Source: Aphanothece sp. CMT-3BRIN-NPC111 (GTDB taxonomy: Bacteria; Cyanobacteriota; Cyanobacteriia; Cyanobacteriales; JAHHGU01). Taken from it: 54,320 nt of DNA. Below the pieces are notes generated by a model. The model did not search any database. It saw nothing but the letters and a program-made list of their open reading frames with translations, and was not told the DNA's origin. The stretch lies in contig JAHHGU010000008.1 in the NCBI GenBank assembly GCA_019359765.1, forward strand, positions 87,929 to 142,248, read 5' to 3'. The position numbers and the translations under genes are program-made. The stretch's first letter is position 1. Every line of letters starts with the position of its first letter. Positions 17,796-26,588 of this stretch are shown here, one piece after another.

Positions 17796-20738
17796 TTGAA
17801 CAATCACTTTACTCTTGTAGTTGTGAGCGCTTACCCCCATCGAGCCGACAACCAGATCGTATACTTGCACCCAGCTTTGCCGCAAATCGCTGGGTATCAA
17901 CTAGAGGAAATTCAGAGCCACAACAGCCGCTTTCAGCAAGGAAAAGGCACAGAAATCACCTTGCGCCAGCAGGCTGAGGAGGCAATACAGGATATCAAGA
18001 GACGGCTACAGTTAACTTTTGAATCTGCCAACACGACTATTGGGGAAACAAATCTGCTCACTGACAGAGCTACTTTATCCAATTATTTTGAACAATTGTT
18101 TAGTCTCGCTCTAGGGGTCGATAACGCAACTTTTGCAGCTTTCCTGAAATGCGTTCATCCCGAAGATCGGGAATTCGTGGCTCAATCAGTGACTCAAGCT
18201 ATCCAGGAGAAAACAGATCCCCATCTCAGATTCCGCATCTTATCGCCTGATGGCAGCATTCACTGGGTGGCGGAAAAAGGCAATGTTATTTATGAAGAAA
18301 TAGGGTCATCGGTTCGCATAGTAGGGGTATTAATGGCAATTAGCGATCGCGCTACGCCCCCTCTAGGCAAGCAGGTTGAGCAAGAGTGTCTTCAACTCCT
18401 GGAACGAGAACAGGGGGAAGGCGCTGTTAGGGAAGCCACACGCAACTTAACCACAGAAATCCTGGAGAGCATCACAGATGGTTTTTTTGCCCTAGATAGT
18501 GAGTGGCGGTTCACTTATTTAAATTTCCGGGCAGAACAATTTTTGTTTAGAACCAAGGATGAGCTAATTGATAAGCGTATATGGGATGAGTTTCCAGAAT
18601 TAGCCAATTCTAACTTTGATTGGGAATATCACAGGGCGGTTGCCGATCGCGTAGCGGTTCACTTTGAGGAGTTATATCCGCTACTGGATACCTGGTTAGA
18701 GGTTCGAGCCTATCCCTATCAAGATGGCCTGTCGGTATATTTCCGTGATGTTACAGCCAAGAAAAAGGCAGAGGCAGAACTTCTAGAGCGATCGCGTCTT
18801 TCTACTCTAGAAGCTGAGGTGGGCATCGCCTTGGGGCAAGCTACTACATTATCGGAAAGCCTCAAGCGTTGCACAACTGCGATGGTGCAGCATATTGATG
18901 CCACCTTTGCCGGGATTTGGATATTTAACCAAAGCTCAAACAACCTGGAACTACAAGCTTATGCTGGTATTCCCGATCCTGGCAGCTGGGTTGCTGGTAG
19001 CGATCTGTTTACTCAGCAGCGTCTTTCTTTAGAAGGCTCTCTAATTGGTTTCGTTGCTCAAACCCGTCAACCCTATATAACTCAGGATAGTGGTAAACGC
19101 TCTCAGGGCGGATTTGAATCCCGCTTTTACAGCGGTCAGATAGCAGAAAGCTGCTTGTTAATACCTGACACCTATTTTGCTGGTTATCCCCTACTTGTGG
19201 AAGAGCAACTGGTGGGAATCATAGGTGTGGTTAAATCCCAACCCTTTAGCGAGGCGGCTTGTGACATATTGGGGTGGGTAACAAATGCGATCGCGATCGC
19301 TATAGATCGGTTCTGGGCAAGAGAAGCACTTTCTGCGCGTCGTGAAGGTTTGCTTTTCCGGTTGGCAAGTCAGATGCGGAAATCCCTTGACCTGAACACC
19401 ATCCTGAGAACCGCCGTAAATGAGATCCAAAGTTTGTTGCAAGTTGACCTGTGCCAGTACGTGTGGTACTTCTCCTATCCCAGCCAACCAAGTCTAGTAG
19501 TAACTCATGAAGCAAAGGCAAACTTTAGTGTGTCGAATCACTTAGCAGAATCCTCACCTGAAAAACTTAGCCCTTTGCTCGATAAAATTTTCTATCTCCA
19601 CACCCTGCGAGTTGATGATGTTGCTAGTGACAACAGCTTAGATCAGGAGACAAAAGCACTTTTAAGCAGTTTGGGCATTACTTCTGGACTACTACTACCT
19701 CTGGAATCTCCCCATGTTGGTCAACGAGGAGCGATTATCTGTAGCAATTGCAGCAGTCAAAGGCGGTGGAGTGACAACGAAGTGGAACTTTTGCAAGCTG
19801 TGGTAGACCAAGTTGCGATCGCCATTGATCAAGCAGAAATCTACGCCCAAAGTCGTGCCGCCACCCTCGCAGCTGAAACCCAAGCCACACATCTAGAGCA
19901 AGCTTTGCATGATATCAAGCAAACCGAAGCTCTACTACTCCAAACGGAAAAAATGACCAGCCTCGGTCAGATGGTTGCTGGTATTGCTCATGAGATCAAC
20001 AACCCGCTTAATTTTATCAGCGGTAACTTAATCCACACCAGCAACTACATTCAAGATTTACTTGTTCTAATAAAACTCTATCAACAGCACTACCCTCATC
20101 CTCATATGGAAATTCAACAGCAGCTGCAAGAAGTTGACTTAGAATTCCTAGTCGAGGATTTGTCCAAACTGTTAGCTTCAATGCAAATAGGCGCTGACCG
20201 TATCCGTGAAATTGCCCTGTCTTTGCGGAACTTCTCCCGCCTGGATGAAGCCGATATGCAGTTAGTTGATATTCACCAGGGGATTGACAGTACCTTGATG
20301 ATTCTCCATAACCGCTTGAAACCCAGCCCCAATAACAAGCTGGGCATTCAGGTGATTAAAGAGTACGGAAATATACCCTTGTTAGAGTGCTATCCCGGTC
20401 AGCTAAATCAAGTGTTCATGAACCTGATTAGCAATGCCATTGACGCTCTGGAAAGCCCTCAAATGCAACAATCAACACCTAAAATCTGGATTTCAACGGA
20501 AATGTCTGCTGGCGGTAACAGGGTAGTGATTCGCATTGCAGACAACGGAACCGGAATGACACCCGATGTTTTAAAGCGCCTTTTTCATCCCTTCTTCACT
20601 ACAAAGCCGGTGGATAAGGGCACTGGTTTGAGCTTATCAATTAGTTACCAAATTGTAGAGAAACATGGCGGGATCTTGAAATGCTCCTCAGAACCAGGAC
20701 AGGGTTCCGAGTTCTGGATTGAAATTCCACACCGCTAG
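17796..20738 (+). CDS. Multi-sensor histidine kinase (half LOV-PAS, 2 PAS, 2 GAF, HisKA, HATPase)
   Basis: The 980-residue kinase appears soluble; no membrane segment is visible. Residues 1-45 match only the first half of a LOV-type PAS domain, ending SHNSRFQQG where true LOV domains have GRNCRFLQG. The chain then jumps to a coiled linker. A PAS-3 domain (about 70-185), a second PAS (about 225-325), and two GAF domains (about 340-510 and 515-690) follow. The phosphoacceptor is H732 in GIAHEINNPLNF. The ATPase domain shows NLISNAIDAL, ADNGTGM and GTGLSLSIS. The GAF domains lack the chromophore Cys-His motif of cyanobacteriochromes. The start is TTG 17796, immediately after an in-frame TAA and without a clear ribosome site. 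It is followed in the same direction by cheR. Confidence 0.9.
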   Translation: MNNHFTLVVVSAYPHRADNQIVYLHPALPQIAGYQLEEIQSHNSRFQQGKGTEITLRQQAEEAIQDIKRRLQLTFESANTTIGETNLLTDRATLSNYFEQLFSLALGVDNATFAAFLKCVHPEDREFVAQSVTQAIQEKTDPHLRFRILSPDGSIHWVAEKGNVIYEEIGSSVRIVGVLMAISDRATPPLGKQVEQECLQLLEREQGEGAVREATRNLTTEILESITDGFFALDSEWRFTYLNFRAEQFLFRTKDELIDKRIWDEFPELANSNFDWEYHRAVADRVAVHFEELYPLLDTWLEVRAYPYQDGLSVYFRDVTAKKKAEAELLERSRLSTLEAEVGIALGQATTLSESLKRCTTAMVQHIDATFAGIWIFNQSSNNLELQAYAGIPDPGSWVAGSDLFTQQRLSLEGSLIGFVAQTRQPYITQDSGKRSQGGFESRFYSGQIAESCLLIPDTYFAGYPLLVEEQLVGIIGVVKSQPFSEAACDILGWVTNAIAIAIDRFWAREALSARREGLLFRLASQMRKSLDLNTILRTAVNEIQSLLQVDLCQYVWYFSYPSQPSLVVTHEAKANFSVSNHLAESSPEKLSPLLDKIFYLHTLRVDDVASDNSLDQETKALLSSLGITSGLLLPLESPHVGQRGAIICSNCSSQRRWSDNEVELLQAVVDQVAIAIDQAEIYAQSRAATLAAETQATHLEQALHDIKQTEALLLQTEKMTSLGQMVAGIAHEINNPLNFISGNLIHTSNYIQDLLVLIKLYQQHYPHPHMEIQQQLQEVDLEFLVEDLSKLLASMQIGADRIREIALSLRNFSRLDEADMQLVDIHQGIDSTLMILHNRLKPSPNNKLGIQVIKEYGNIPLLECYPGQLNQVFMNLISNAIDALESPQMQQSTPKIWISTEMSAGGNRVVIRIADNGTGMTPDVLKRLFHPFFTTKPVDKGTGLSLSISYQIVEKHGGILKCSSEPGQGSEFWIEIPHR

Positions 20739-20930
20739 CGCTGAAGCAGATCTAAAAATGAAGCCTAAATTCATCTTTGACATAACGTAAGCAAGAAAAA
20801 CCGCTTAGATTAGCAAATATTTTCAATATTGAAGCAGCCGGAATTTATATCAAATAGTTAGCTCTAAAAGTAAGAAAATAGCAGCTATCCCAACTTTTAA
20901 AAACACGAGCGTAATTAGAAGGAGAGCAAA

Positions 20931-22541
20931 GTGTCTTACCGAATCCCTTGGAATGAATATATTTTACAGCGTTTTGTCCAGTTGATTGCTTCTCATACTG
21001 GCTTACAAATACGGGATAACGATCGCAAAGCTTTAGCCCAGAAACTTGATACCCGGATGAAATCACTCAAAATATCTCAGGCAGAGGTATATTATCAGCT
21101 ATTAGAGGCTAATACCGAGAACAGCGAGCGCGAGTGGCGGCAACTAGTGCTGCTATTGACAACTAATGAAACTTATTTTTTTCGTGACCAGGGACAGTTT
21201 TCACTGCTGAGAAATCATCTTTTACCAGAATTAATTGATAAAAAAAGGAAAGAGAAGTATGCCACAGGTAAGGCAAAACCATCGCTGCGCCTTTGGAGTG
21301 CGGGATGTTCTACTGGCGAAGAACCGTATTCATTGGCTATTCTCCTTAAACAGTTAATTCCTGATTGGAAAAATTGGGATATTTTTATTTTGGGAAGCGA
21401 TATTAATTTAGAGGCGCTTGAGAAAGCTAAACAAGGCATTTATAGTTCCTGGTCATTTCGCATGGTAGATGCCAATATACAAAAAGAATATTTCCATCCC
21501 TGGAAAAACGACTGGAAGTTGGATGAGACAATTCGCCGGATGGTAACTTTCCAGCATGGTAATTTAGTAAAAGACATATATCCAAATAGTTCTTCCATGG
21601 TTCACAATATGGATATAATTATTTGTCGTAATGTTTTTGTCTACTTTGACTTCCAGACAATTTCTCTGATTTTAGAAAAGCTCTACAATACCCTGAATTC
21701 GGTAGGATATCTTTTAACTGGTCATGCTGAACTGTATGGTCAAAATATCCGCTTATTCAAGTCTAAAGTACTTCCCGAATCAGTTGTCTATCAACGGCGT
21801 GAAACAGCGTCAAGTGAAACCTCTTCTACAGGAGGTTTGCATAGCCTATCGATAGGCGAAGGGGTGAGATATTCGCCAAATACTAATCCATTGCCTCAGG
21901 CTAGCGAATTAGTAAAGAAATCTGTACCAGCAACCCCTGATTTCAAATCTTTGAATTTAGTTAAGACAGAGGCTTCTCCTGCGCCGCTATCAAAAGCTAT
22001 TAGTAAGGACTCATTGAGCCAGAAAAAGCCCTCGGAAACAACGGCTGATACTATCCTTAGCGAAGCAGAAACTCTTTTTCAAAAAAAAGCTTATTCTGAG
22101 ACCCTTAAAAAGGCGGAAACATTGCTGGCTTCCCATCCTCGCCATTTTGGTGCTTATTATCTAATAGCTCGAGTCTATGCCAATTTAGGTAATTACCACA
22201 AGGCGAGCCAATATTGTCAGCAGGCTATATCAGTAGATTCACAGACAGTATTGCCCTACTATTTGTTAGCCGATATTGCTGAAGAACAGGGAGATATCCA
22301 AGGAGCCAAAGGCTTCTTGAAAAAAGTTATTTACCTAGCCCCAAACTCTATTGCAGCCTATCTGGAACTAGGTAGCATTTATGAAAAAGAAGGTGATGTT
22401 ACAAGATGTGTAAAAATGCGTACTGTAGCTTTAGAAATGCTCAAAAAATTATCTCCCAATGTTACTATAGAAAAACAGGGTGGAATGACTGCTGGTGAAC
22501 TGGTGATTCAGCTTCAAGCTATGTTAAGCAATCATCAATAA
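20931..22541 (+). CDS. cheR: CheR-type MCP methyltransferase with C-terminal TPR repeats
   Basis: CheR methylates receptor glutamates with S-adenosylmethionine. The N-terminal helical domain (1-75) is followed by the Rossmann methyltransferase: NETYFFRD (about 83-90), LRLWSAGCSTGEEPYSLAI (SAM-binding motif, about 121-139), and IICRNVFVYF (about 225-234). After a Ser/Pro-rich linker, residues about 380-500 form TPR repeats (HFGAYYLIARVYANLGNYHKA is one). This CheR-TPR layout is that of WspC-type methyltransferases, which do not need a receptor tether. The start is GTG 20931 with AAGGAGAG nine bases upstream. cheW follows after 25 bases. Confidence 0.93.
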   Translation: MSYRIPWNEYILQRFVQLIASHTGLQIRDNDRKALAQKLDTRMKSLKISQAEVYYQLLEANTENSEREWRQLVLLLTTNETYFFRDQGQFSLLRNHLLPELIDKKRKEKYATGKAKPSLRLWSAGCSTGEEPYSLAILLKQLIPDWKNWDIFILGSDINLEALEKAKQGIYSSWSFRMVDANIQKEYFHPWKNDWKLDETIRRMVTFQHGNLVKDIYPNSSSMVHNMDIIICRNVFVYFDFQTISLILEKLYNTLNSVGYLLTGHAELYGQNIRLFKSKVLPESVVYQRRETASSETSSTGGLHSLSIGEGVRYSPNTNPLPQASELVKKSVPATPDFKSLNLVKTEASPAPLSKAISKDSLSQKKPSETTADTILSEAETLFQKKAYSETLKKAETLLASHPRHFGAYYLIARVYANLGNYHKASQYCQQAISVDSQTVLPYYLLADIAEEQGDIQGAKGFLKKVIYLAPNSIAAYLELGSIYEKEGDVTRCVKMRTVALEMLKKLSPNVTIEKQGGMTAGELVIQLQAMLSNHQ

Positions 22542-22566
22542 GTTGTAATGTTTATCAAATGTAACT

Positions 22567-23658
22567 ATGGAATCTCAAGCATTTATTATCTGTAGCCTGA
22601 ACAGTTCCTTCTATGGAATAGAAGCCTTCGTAGTTCAGGAAATTTTCTACCTTCCAGAGTTGACGACCGTAGCAGAAGCCCCCCATGACATAGTTGGGGT
22701 GATTAATCTGCGGGGCGAGATTTTGCCAGTAATGGATCTGCATCGTCGCTTGGGTCAGCAGTCAAAAAATTACCACCTCAGCGATAGTGTAGTTGTCTTA
22801 AATTGGGAAGGGTTCCGAATCGGCATCATCGTTGATGAAGTTCATGAAGTCCAACATATCTCCAGCGCTGACATTACAAAGAATCTCTCTTATGGGCGAG
22901 GCATGAGTAATGGGAATGGTTCTCGTCCTCGACTTGGCTCTACCGCCAAGTTTCTTGGAGGTGTAGCTCAGGTGGCAGAAAAGTTGGTAATGCTGCTCAA
23001 TCACCAAAGTTTGATTCGCTACTCCACATCCGTTCAAGAAGAAATTACAGAACTTGAGGAATCCTACAAAGCAGCTTTACCTACAGAACCCTCTGATAAG
23101 AGCAGTTCGCTTAACCCCATATTCTGTCCCAATGCCACACCTGAAGAAAGAGCAATTTTTCGCCAACGGGCCGAGAATTTAAAACGTGTAACAGAAAGCG
23201 AAGATTTTGCCGGATTAGTACCGCTAGCGGTTATTGGTTTGAATGATGAATACTTTGGGCTTGACCTTGAGGCAGTGCGTGAGTTTACCCAGATTGGGAA
23301 AATTACACCTATTCCCTGCTCTCCATCTCATATAGTTGGCAATATCAACCTACGAGGTGAGATTGTAACTTTAGTTGATATTCGCGGACTTTTAAACTTG
23401 CCAATCGCTAGTGCTAGTACTGCATCTAAAGCAATGGTGGTTCGCATCGATGACTTGGTTGCTGGTGTAACGGTTGATAACGTCTTTGATGTAATGTATG
23501 TGAACCCTTCGCAGATGATGCCAGTGCCAGCAGCTGTCCATTCGATACATGATGAATATATTCGAGGCACAGCTCCCTATCAAGAAAAAATGATGAGTGT
23601 TCTTGAGTTGCCCAAAATTTTGACGAAGGGTGGGCTAACGGTTGAAGAGGAAGTTTAA
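22567..23658 (+). CDS. cheW: Tandem CheW coupling protein (two CheW domains)
   Basis: CheW links chemoreceptors to CheA. Two complete CheW domains are present in 363 residues, the first about 1-150 with DIVGVINLRGEILPVMDLHRRL, the second about 215-355 with HIVGNINLRGEIVTLVDIRGLL. Single-domain CheW is the rule, so the tandem could bridge two receptor or kinase units. The linker region (about 170-210) carries a Ser/Pro-rich stretch. It starts 25 bases after cheR, so they are an operon. Confidence 0.93.
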   Translation: MESQAFIICSLNSSFYGIEAFVVQEIFYLPELTTVAEAPHDIVGVINLRGEILPVMDLHRRLGQQSKNYHLSDSVVVLNWEGFRIGIIVDEVHEVQHISSADITKNLSYGRGMSNGNGSRPRLGSTAKFLGGVAQVAEKLVMLLNHQSLIRYSTSVQEEITELEESYKAALPTEPSDKSSSLNPIFCPNATPEERAIFRQRAENLKRVTESEDFAGLVPLAVIGLNDEYFGLDLEAVREFTQIGKITPIPCSPSHIVGNINLRGEIVTLVDIRGLLNLPIASASTASKAMVVRIDDLVAGVTVDNVFDVMYVNPSQMMPVPAAVHSIHDEYIRGTAPYQEKMMSVLELPKILTKGGLTVEEEV

Positions 23659-23708
23659 TTAAGGTTAACTTAATTAAATTAAAGACTCATGTAGGGTGGG
23701 TTGAGGTA
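23657..23708. repeat. AT-rich dispersed repeat, copy 1
   Basis: TTAACTTAATTAAATTAAAGA followed by GGGTGGGTTGAGG is matched by DNA in the dnaA-dnaN spacer at 49392-49441 (about 50 bp, a few mismatches). Both are palindrome-rich and non-coding. This copy starts at the stop of cheW and may serve as its transcript end. Confidence 0.5.
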
Positions 23709-23826
23709 ACGTAGGCGTAAGCATTCCTGTACGCTAATCTAACACTAGCAGGGCTTACGGACTAAAAGCCTGAAACATTGCTCACCCCTATTTCCCTTAA
23801 ATAGGGAGAAATATTCAAAGCAATTT

Positions 23827-23855
23827 TGTAAAGACGTTCCCCTGGGACGTCTTTA
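23827..23855. terminator. Stem-loop of the GTAAAGACGT type
   Basis: GTAAAGACGT and ACGTCTTTAC are exact reverse complements with CCC/GGG pairing in the loop. This is a recurrent hairpin of cyanobacterial spacers, and here lies about 170 bases past cheW. It could end the cheR-cheW transcript. Confidence 0.5.
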
Positions 23856-23886
23856 CTACTAAAAATTAAAAGGGGTTTATAGTAAT

Positions 23887-24058
23887 CCTCTTTTGTCACT
23901 CTGACGAGATAAAAATATAAGTCAAATGGTGAGAAGCTTCCCTAATGGACGATTTAGCGATCGCTTTCCTGATAGAAACGTTTAAACGTAGCTTAGTTGG
24001 TAGAAGTCGCTCAGTATAAGGCTTTCAGATTTTCTTCTGCTGAAAGTGACAAAAGAGG
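23887..24058. repeat. 172-bp MITE-like element with 14-bp terminal inverted repeats
   Basis: CCTCTTTTGTCACT (23887) and AGTGACAAAAGAGG (ending 24058) are exact reverse complements. The 144-bp interior carries a HIP1 site and no ORF. It sits in the 1.2-kb space that separates cheW from the chemoreceptor gene. Confidence 0.5.
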
Positions 24059-24092
24059 GTTAACAAGTTTTGTCTTATATCATGATCCTGTA

Positions 24093-24180
24093 AGTTGGGT
24101 TAAACGCAGTGCAACCCAACTATAAAAATCAATGTGGGGTTACTCTGCGAGAAGGCTGTGCCTACGTGCCTCAACCCAAC
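24093..24180. repeat. GTTGGGTT hairpin and a 49-bp repeat shared with 29.2 kb
   Basis: AGTTGGGTT and AACCCAACT (24093-24121) form a hairpin of a kind very common in cyanobacterial spacers. The following stretch 24132-24180 (GGGTTACTCTGCGAGAAGGC) is repeated with about ten differences at 29216-29264 upstream of cheB. The rest of 24181-24885 holds a CCCCTCCCC / GGGGAGGG hairpin near 24271-24297 and AT-rich DNA that must contain the chemoreceptor promoter, which I could not pinpoint. Confidence 0.45.
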
Positions 24181-24885
24181 CTATGCATATCGTAAGTATT
24201 GAAGCGGGCAGGATATTACAGCAGATTGCAAGTTGGTGAAGTGCATAAATACTCCACCCGCGCTCCCTTGCCCCCTCCCCGAAGTCGAGGGGAGGGCTGG
24301 AGAGGGGTGTACTACTTTTAGCTGCAAGGCGCTGTAGTAGTTCCTGGTTAAGTAAATAAGTGTAATTAAACGTATATGGAGGTTGTTAGTAAGAGCGTAG
24401 AGGTATAGCACTAAAAGTGTGAAAAAGCTTGCCCCTACTAAATGCTAGCCTCTAGCAACCCCCATACTTATTCTTATTTATACTCATTTACTTAGTGAAT
24501 AAAATTTTTTAGTAATAAATAACTATTGAACACCGTATAATAAGTAGCTTTTCTTACTAGATACCTATCCGAAAGGCTACGTACTTTTTAGCTAGTTGTA
24601 TTAATTGATTCCGTAAATGCACGGAAGGCTTTGATAAACTCATAAGAATATAATTAGAGATAACGAAGTAAAAACGTGCCTAGGCTGTTAACTAAATTAA
24701 ACACCAAAACATCAATTTAAGATTTTTAAATTGTATTTACAAATTTTAAATTGATGTGATGAAATATAAAACCTTCCAAACTGCCAGGGCTATCAGTCAA
24801 ATCAAATTGGGCGTTTAAAAAATAAAACAAAGCTGCCCAATATCTCCAACTCTTAGTGTAGTTACCAACAGGAAAAATAGACCAT

Positions 24886-26424
24886 ATGTTTCAGAAAATG
24901 AATCTCCAAACAAAATTACTTGGTGCCTTTGGGCTTATGGGTGGGATTGTATTAGTCGTTGGAGCTGTTGGCTGGAATGGAAGCAATCGACTAAGTAATC
25001 ATATTGATACCTTGGGTAATAATACTCTTCCCAGTGTTACAGGGTTGTGGAAGATAAATGAAGGGCAAACCCAAGTGCAGTCGTCAGAGCGAGCTTTGCT
25101 CAATGTCAGCTTGACCCCAGAGCAACGGCAAGAAGAATTGGCTCGTATTAAAGGGGCTTGGAAGCAAATTGATGAAGGCTTTAAACAATACGGAACAGCT
25201 TCCCAAACAGAAGAGGAGAAAAAACTTTACCAAGAATTTCTACAAGCCTGGGATACATGGAAGCAAGGTCACGAACAATACTTGCAAACTTATGAACAAT
25301 TCAGCCAACTAGGTATTTACGCTCCTAACGCTAGGAGGGCGGATCTTATCCTTCAAGGTAAGCAGAACTCCCCGGAAATGCAAGCGGCCAAGACTGCCAC
25401 TGCTTTGTATAACAAACTCAGCGCACAGGGATCGAATGAAGAGCTAAAAGCATTTAATGAGGCAACTGAATTAGTTACACAAGTTATTGACTACAACCAG
25501 AAATTTGGGGCAGACGCTAAACATTTAGCTGAAAAGGATGCAACTCAAACTAACTTTTTGGTTCTTGTTGGTATGATCCTCGGCCCACTTGCTGCCATTG
25601 CCTTTGGTTTTTTACTGACTAACACCATCGCCAAGCCCCTAGGTGCTAAGATTGCTGGAATTGTCAACTCTATTGTTTCCTCTTCCTCAGAAATTGCTGC
25701 CACTGTAGAACAGCAGGAACGTACGGCATCCCATCAAGCTACTTCTGTCAGTCAAACCACGACCACAATGGATGAGCTAGGTGCCTCATCCCGCCAATCG
25801 GCAGAGCAAGCTGAGGCTGCTGCTGCTGGGGCGACTCAGGTGTTAACGCTGGTGGATGGCGATCGCCACATAGATAGATTGGGTATGGACGGCGGATCTA
25901 GCCTCAAAGAAAAAGTGGGACAAATTGCGGAGCAGATTTTGCGCTTAAGTGAACAAACACACCAGATAGGCTCAATTTCTTCACTCGTGAGTGAGCTAGC
26001 CAACCAAACTAATATGCTGGCTCTCAACGCCGCAGTTGAGGCAGTACGAGCTGGTGAGCATGGCAAAGGTTTTTCTGTAGTGGCATCAGAAATCCGCAAA
26101 TTAGCTGACCAAAGCAAAAGTTCAGCGGAGCGAATTAACGCTTTGGTTATGGACATCCAAAATGCTACCAATTCTACAGTAATGGCAACGGACGAAGGTA
26201 GGAAAACTGTTGACAGTGTTGTGGGTGCTGTTAACAGCATTGCTATGAACACTCAGCAAATTTCCCTCACAGCCAAGCAGCAAGCGGTTGCCATTCAGCA
26301 AGTGGTGGAGGCAATGAATAACCTCAATCAAGGTGCATCGCAAACTGCCAGTGGCATTAGTCAAACCAAGGCAGGTACCCAAAGGCTTAACGATGCCGCA
26401 ATGGCTCTTAAAGCAGTGGTTTAG
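24886..26424 (+). CDS. Methyl-accepting chemotaxis protein with 4-helix-bundle sensor
   Basis: This inner-membrane chemoreceptor has 512 residues. Residues 1-30 include the first membrane helix ([19 protein letters not shown]). The periplasmic part (about 32-220) is a four-helix-bundle MCP sensor (4HB_MCP type). A second membrane helix lies at about 222-246. The HAMP segment is short or degenerate. The signalling hairpin is typical: [21 protein letters not shown] then [18 protein letters not shown] (about 370-410). No C-terminal NWETF-like CheR tether is present, matching the TPR-type CheR. Residues about 325-336 ([14 protein letters not shown]) contain a HIP1 palindrome within the coding sequence. 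cheA follows after 164 bp. Confidence 0.93.
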   Translation: MFQKMNLQTKLLGAFGLMGGIVLVVGAVGWNGSNRLSNHIDTLGNNTLPSVTGLWKINEGQTQVQSSERALLNVSLTPEQRQEELARIKGAWKQIDEGFKQYGTASQTEEEKKLYQEFLQAWDTWKQGHEQYLQTYEQFSQLGIYAPNARRADLILQGKQNSPEMQAAKTATALYNKLSAQGSNEELKAFNEATELVTQVIDYNQKFGADAKHLAEKDATQTNFLVLVGMILGPLAAIAFGFLLTNTIAKPLGAKIAGIVNSIVSSSSEIAATVEQQERTASHQATSVSQTTTTMDELGASSRQSAEQAEAAAAGATQVLTLVDGDRHIDRLGMDGGSSLKEKVGQIAEQILRLSEQTHQIGSISSLVSELANQTNMLALNAAVEAVRAGEHGKGFSVVASEIRKLADQSKSSAERINALVMDIQNATNSTVMATDEGRKTVDSVVGAVNSIAMNTQQISLTAKQQAVAIQQVVEAMNNLNQGASQTASGISQTKAGTQRLNDAAMALKAVV

Positions 26425-26588
26425 CAGCTAATGTCGAAATTGGGAACAAAGGGTAGTTATAAATAGATAATTTTTTATCCTTTGTTTCTCAGTTCAGAAA
26501 CTTACTTGTATGAATGCCACTTGGTATCAATTTCCCTTTTTGATTCTTAAAGATAGTTGTATAAGGGCAAGGATGGCACCCAAAACTT

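Noticed and set aside
24250..24310. Small RNA or CRISPR-like repeat at the CCCCTCCCC stretch
   Set aside because: It is a single GC-rich hairpin of a common dispersed type, with no regularly spaced repeats.
25836..26252. 138-codon minus-strand frame inside the chemoreceptor gene
   Set aside because: It mirrors the conserved signalling hairpin of the receptor and has no ribosome site or recognisable product.
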